Source: Ehretia macrophylla (lineage: Eukaryota; Streptophyta; Magnoliopsida; Boraginales; Ehretiaceae). Taken from it: a stretch of DNA of 64,000 bases. The notes under the pieces were generated by a model. It was not told where the DNA came from and did no database searches. It was given only the letters and a program-made list of their open reading frames with translations. The stretch lies in assembly GCA_037974665.1 (NCBI GenBank), contig CM075771.1, forward strand, positions 23,075,425-23,139,424. The letters run 5' to 3'. Below are positions 60,047 through 64,000 of the stretch, in pieces. The stretch's first letter is position 1. Each line of letters starts with the position of its first letter. Made by a program: the position numbers and the translations under genes.

Positions 60047-62805
60047 TGTGAGACCCCGAATTTGACCTTATGTGCGATTATGTGTCTACTTGCCTTTATG
60101 TGCAAATAATGTATCTATTTGACCTTTATATAAAAAAAATATGTGGTTATTGAATTTAATACGTAATATGTTCAATTATATGATTTATATATGTTTACTA
60201 ATTCAAATGTCGAACTAAATTAAATAAGTTTTACTCGGAAGTCATGAGTCAATTTTGGGTCAACTTTGGAATTAAACTGGCACCAATTGGGTGAGATTTA
60301 GGTTGTGAATTATATATGGTTGTAAAGCTCTACGAGTCTAGTTTCTATAGGTTCAAACCGTTCATGAATTGGAGTTTTCTAGAAGAAGTTATGGCTGTTT
60401 TCGTAAGGTGGCGCAGAGCTGATTTTTCTACGCAAGAGTTGACCGAAGCTTTGACCTTTGACTTTCCACTTAAATACTAAATCACCCAAATAAAACAGAA
60501 AAAACGCAGCTCTTCCTTTCCTTCTGCCCGTGAACACCAAACCAAGAGGAATAGTAAACCCTTGCACTATTTTGCTCATATTTGGAGTTAGGAGCGAAAC
60601 CAAGGCGCGAAATCAACGTTTTTGAGCTCGTAGCGACCTCTAGCATCTTTCTACCGATCGTTTTGCCTTATTTTTCAGAAAAAAAAAAGGTGAGAGATTT
60701 TCTGAAATTTCTTTTTAAATTCCATATAAATGTGTATTTGTGTATTAAATTGTTATTATTGTTGTTAATTCTTGCTAATTAGACTATAGAGAACAATTAA
60801 CATGCTTTTTAACTAATTTAATTTATAGTTTTTATATAGCTGAATTTTTTATTTTATTTTCTGATTTTAATTGTTAAAAAAATGTTATGGATTAGTGTTA
60901 TTAGCAATTATTTATAGCCTACTTACATTTATAAATTATTATAGTATGCTAATTAGCGTAGAATTGCATTTTGGTGCAAGATTGGTTGAGTTTTGAAAAA
61001 AATGTTTTATTGCTGGAAAATTTTAATTAAAAAAAACGTGAATAGTGTTTTCTGGTGTTTTTAATGCTCAAATTGCTCTCGAAATGTTTGTATATGTATA
61101 TATAAATGTTTATAACTTAATTGCATAGCTTGGGAGCACAAATTGTGGAGTTTTGGTGCATTTTGAAGAGTTTTCTGAATTTTCCAGCCATGTTGCAAAT
61201 GAGTTATTTTGCTTGTTGGGCATCCATTCTACATGTTTCTAGCATCAAATAACATCAAAGGTGAGAGAAAAATTCCAGATCTCAAAAGTCATTTTTTTAT
61301 GTTTTTTGCATATAATCGATTATTGAACCGTTAGAATGTTAATTTGAAGTTATATTATTGCTCAGTGCATGCTAGGGATCGTTTATGTGTATTACTATGA
61401 GATTTGAACCATTGTAGCGAAATTATTTATTTTCGAGTATTTAAAGTTGATAGAATGGCTATTTGAGGATTATCTTGAGTTGTTGAGGTTGGAATCGATT
61501 GCCGTCGATTTCTAAAAGTTTGTTAATTACGTGGTAACACCGTTATAATGCCGAATTTTCGATTGCGGTGTTTGGGTGAAAATCCAAAAATTTCGGCCTA
61601 GGTGCCTTGAGGTTTTAGGGTTGTTGGGCTTGATTTTGAGGTGTCTTGGTTGGTTTCCGGGAGGGTTAATGTAGATGATTGAATGGGTGAGTGATAGAAA
61701 CTGATTTGGAGTTATTTGGATTAGTAGAATGTAAGATATGATTATTTGAAGTTTAGGTTGTCTTTCTTTAAATTATTGAATTGAGCCTTAGTTGATTTGG
61801 GTGTGGGTTGAGTGATTGAATTGTGAGTTGTTGATGGGTAAATTAGGGTTTAATTGTGTATATAATGCATGTCCGGTTAGATGGCCTACTTTGTCATCTA
61901 ACTAAGTTATTGTTGTTTAAATGATAATTGATGCTATCAATGATGAATAAATGATGATTGAATGATGATTGAATGATGATTGATTGATGATTGATTAATG
62001 ATTGATGATGATTATGGAGTCTTGGTATGTGTGTGCCACCTCTCGGGCAGCGTTGGGCTGTCGGGTTGATAACGGCATGACTGCCAGAGGCTACCCCCAG
62101 CTCGCATGACGGAGGTGTCATGGAGGGAGGGGCTAGTGAGGTACCTCGGGTGCGTGAGTAATGGGGAGTTATAAGAAGAATGGTTGAGATCGTGATGGCG
62201 TTTGGAGCTACACCAACTAGAGAGAGTATCCTTTATTGAATGGTCATATAGTTATGTGATGATAGTATTATTGATGTTATTGTGTGTTTACTGACTCAAA
62301 GGATTATTTCCAAGGAGTTTAGTAAACCTTGCTCGAGATCTATCGGATCCTCACTGGGCTTATTTATATAAGCTCACTCTCTATTATTGCATGCATGCAG
62401 GTGTTACTGATTTTGACTACGGGTATGTGCCTCCTGAAGAGAGAAATGTGTCGCATGTGGATGAGTCTTATGTGCAGGAGTCATTTCCATGAGATTATCT
62501 TAGTTGTTGTAAAATAATGTTTTGTATAATCTATTTTGAAATGTATGTATAGCCTATGTATTAAGTTGGAACGGAGGCATATAACTATGATTGGAATGTT
62601 GAAGAACGATTATTGTATAATATGGATGTGTTGTATGTTGTTAACTTAATTGAGGAGATGATTGTTGGGATTGTTTATGGAGTTTGATGTATGATGTTCT
62701 AAAGAGGTTGGTTTAGAGCCTCGGTGTCCTGATTACTGTCTGTCTACTTCCTAAATTCAGTTGCGTCCTTACTGATCGTAGGTGGGGTCGAGTTGGGGCG
62801 TGACA
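60047..62805 (+). repeat. Element E 3' LTR
   Basis: Begins TGTGAGACCCCG, ends GGGGCGTGACA. It carries the same ordered elements as the 5' LTR: W-boxes 60439-60463, microsatellite 61947-62010, GC-rich block 62030-62210 and splice-like module 62355-62400. Confidence 0.9.
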
Positions 62806-63099
62806 CATCCGGAATACACCCATTTGGCGTGATAAGGGGATGATTTGAAGCCGGCCGCAACAACTGATACTGGAAATGAACTGAGAGCAAAAGCTCACCG
62901 TATCCTTTTCACTATGTGTATAAGTACTCTCGCTTGGTTCCTAGAGGACCTCGGGGAGGAAAGACGGGTAATTGTGTTCTTTTACTTTTACATTACATTG
63001 TGTACTTACTTGTGATATAATGTCATGCTTGCAAAAAGGGTTTTCATAAGTTGAACCAGAAAAATGAGTTTCAAAACTTATTTCTCGTTCCCCCTCGCT

Positions 63100-63134
63100 G
63101 AGTTCATAAGGACTCACCCTCTTTATCATCTCAG
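63100..63134 (+). promoter_or_regulatory. LTR D hairpin plus 3' splice-site-like module
   Basis: GAGT...ACTC arms at 63100-63115, then CTCACC, a pyrimidine-rich stretch and CTCAG/G ending at 63134. Absent from the 5' LTR of the same element because of its internal deletion. Confidence 0.4.
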
Positions 63135-63830
63135 GTGAAGAAGACCAGGAACAGGTACCCGAGGACGACGTGCCTAATGATGATTCCTTGGAATGATTGC
63201 TTGCCCTACGTGCCTTACTTGACTATGGCCATTTTGTGAACGATGTGTTGCTTGAAGACTATTTCATTTCTTATGTTGCTTGTTATTGTATTGTAAATGA
63301 CCCCCGTTGTAATTTGGGATCTAATTTTGGCTTGTACTGATCATAACTAGATAGACACTACTATGGTCGTTTTTGCTATCGTTATTGGCTAGTATCTATC
63401 ATAGGATTATGAAATATCAGGTAAGGATTAAGAAAAATGAACCTATCCAATCTTAAGCAGGTACTCATTGTTAAGCTAAGACTAACAGGTACTTTTGTAA
63501 TGAGGATTAACAAACAAACGAGACATAGTATCATGCTAGGTTATTAATTAAACAAGACTTCGAGATAACTGGTAGGCGTTTCGATTGGTTATAAATAGTG
63601 ATCTTAGTTAGAAATGAAATTGAGATTGGAAATTTTGAGGCGTTTAGAGAATTAGGTCAAACTAAAGAGCCCAATTACAGTCGTTATGTTGCCGGTTTTC
63701 TGAAGAATTTGTGGAGTTTAGGCTAAAACGTTAAGTGTTAAACCCTCTTGAACGATTAAGTACGTGATATGACTTGAATGTTTAGATCACACCCTAGTCT
63801 AACCTTCATAGGTCGGGTTGGGGCGTGATA

Positions 63831-64000
63831 GCTGCGCCTATTTTTGGAATCCAAAATCGAACGTTTTCATCAGTTCTGGGATATTTTTCCTCTTTTGCGC
63901 TGTTTTTTCGTCCCGAATCGTACGTCGTGAGCCGCGAAAAGGACGACAACCTAATCCATCACATTTCTATTACCGAATCCTACGGTACCTTGGGCAAGAC
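63831..64000. repeat. Satellite array resumes after element D
   Basis: GCTGCGCCTATTTTTGG continues the monomer interrupted at 44069, starting with the duplicated GCTGC. The same 341-bp family continues to the window edge. Confidence 0.93.

Larger units (their letters stand above)
54504..62805 (+). mobile_element. Element E: non-autonomous LTR retrotransposon with F-type ends
   Basis: LTRs 54504-57252 and 60047-62805 (about 2.75 kb each, roughly 2-3 percent different). Perfect TSD CATCC at 54499-54503 and 62806-62810. Primer-binding site TGGTATCAGAGC at 57260-57271, polypurine tract 60034-60046. The ends, hairpin module and post-primer leader closely match element F, but the 2.8-kb interior has no gag or pol. 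It looks like a passenger using F-type proteins. Confidence 0.92.
44070..63830 (+). mobile_element. Element D: degenerate Ty3/Gypsy chromovirus (Tekay/Del-like) inserted in the satellite and hosting element E
   Basis: TSD GCTGC at 44065-44069 and 63831-63835 breaks a satellite monomer. 5' LTR 44070-47187, primer-binding site 47200-47211, gag-pol remnant 47465-51903, polypurine tract 51931-51943, 3' LTR 51944-63830 split by E. The LTRs differ by about 4-5 percent in the stretches I compared, so D is older than F. The final base pair of the 3' LTR reads TA instead of CA. Confidence 0.92.
51944..63830 (+). repeat. Element D 3' LTR (about 3.58 kb), split by element E
   Basis: Parts 51944-54503 and 62811-63830 join at the CATCC duplication to match the 5' LTR (46593 region). 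It keeps the 440-bp segment missing from the 5' LTR, with hairpin 63100-63115, acceptor CAG/G ending at 63134 and an acidic reading frame 63135-63196. Donor-like CTTAG/GTGAGT at 52827/52828. Confidence 0.88.

Noticed and set aside
1..64000. tRNA, rRNA, telomeric repeat or host genes
   Set aside because: No cloverleaf-like clusters with A/B boxes, no rDNA blocks, no TTTAGGG arrays and no host protein domain seen; initiator tRNA-Met matches are only the 12-nt primer-binding sites.

Overview
The window is gene-poor plant heterochromatin. I found no host protein-coding gene, tRNA or rRNA gene. Nearly every base belongs to nested long-terminal-repeat (LTR) retrotransposons of one related group or to a 341-bp satellite. 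A plant origin follows from Ty3/Gypsy gag-pol remnants of chromovirus type (Tekay/Del-like: two zinc knuckles, DSGA protease, FIDD reverse transcriptase, D,D35E integrase, GPF module, chromodomain-like tail), from LTRs of 2.4 to 3.6 kb, and from primer-binding sites matching plant initiator tRNA-Met. The species is not identifiable by eye.

Layout. A plus-strand LTR (called C) lies in three pieces at 1-371, 10499-12075 and 29208-29701. Element A (372-10498, minus strand, non-coding) sits in C. A's right LTR was later hit by a solo LTR G (4742-7373) and a 450-bp MITE (7822-8271). Element B (12076-29202, minus, non-coding) also sits in C, with TSD TCACC. Element F (15593-25405, minus, TSD GAAAA), the best preserved autonomous copy, sits in B. 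A short unassigned stretch and a truncated LTR (H, 29831-30361) lead into the satellite array (30362-44069, about 40 monomers), which contains three copies of a five-monomer, 1705-bp higher-order repeat. The array is split by element D (44070-63830, plus, TSD GCTGC), an older, heavily mutated autonomous copy. D's 3' LTR is in turn split by element E (54504-62805, plus, TSD CATCC), a non-coding element with F-type ends. The satellite resumes at 63831.

How the parts work together. Only D and F carry gag-pol remnants, and both are disabled by stop codons, many explained by CAG to TAG changes. A, B and E keep LTRs, primer-binding site, leader and polypurine tract but no protein genes, so they look like passengers mobilised in trans. 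The LTR families differ in sequence but share an architecture: W-box clusters upstream in several, a splice-donor-like AAG/GTGAG, a GC-rich block, then an inverted repeat ending in CTCAY placed 19-24 nt before a CAG/G acceptor-like site. A second stem-loop, with compensatory changes between families, lies just upstream of each polypurine tract. These two shared RNA-level modules are the most interesting signals in the window.
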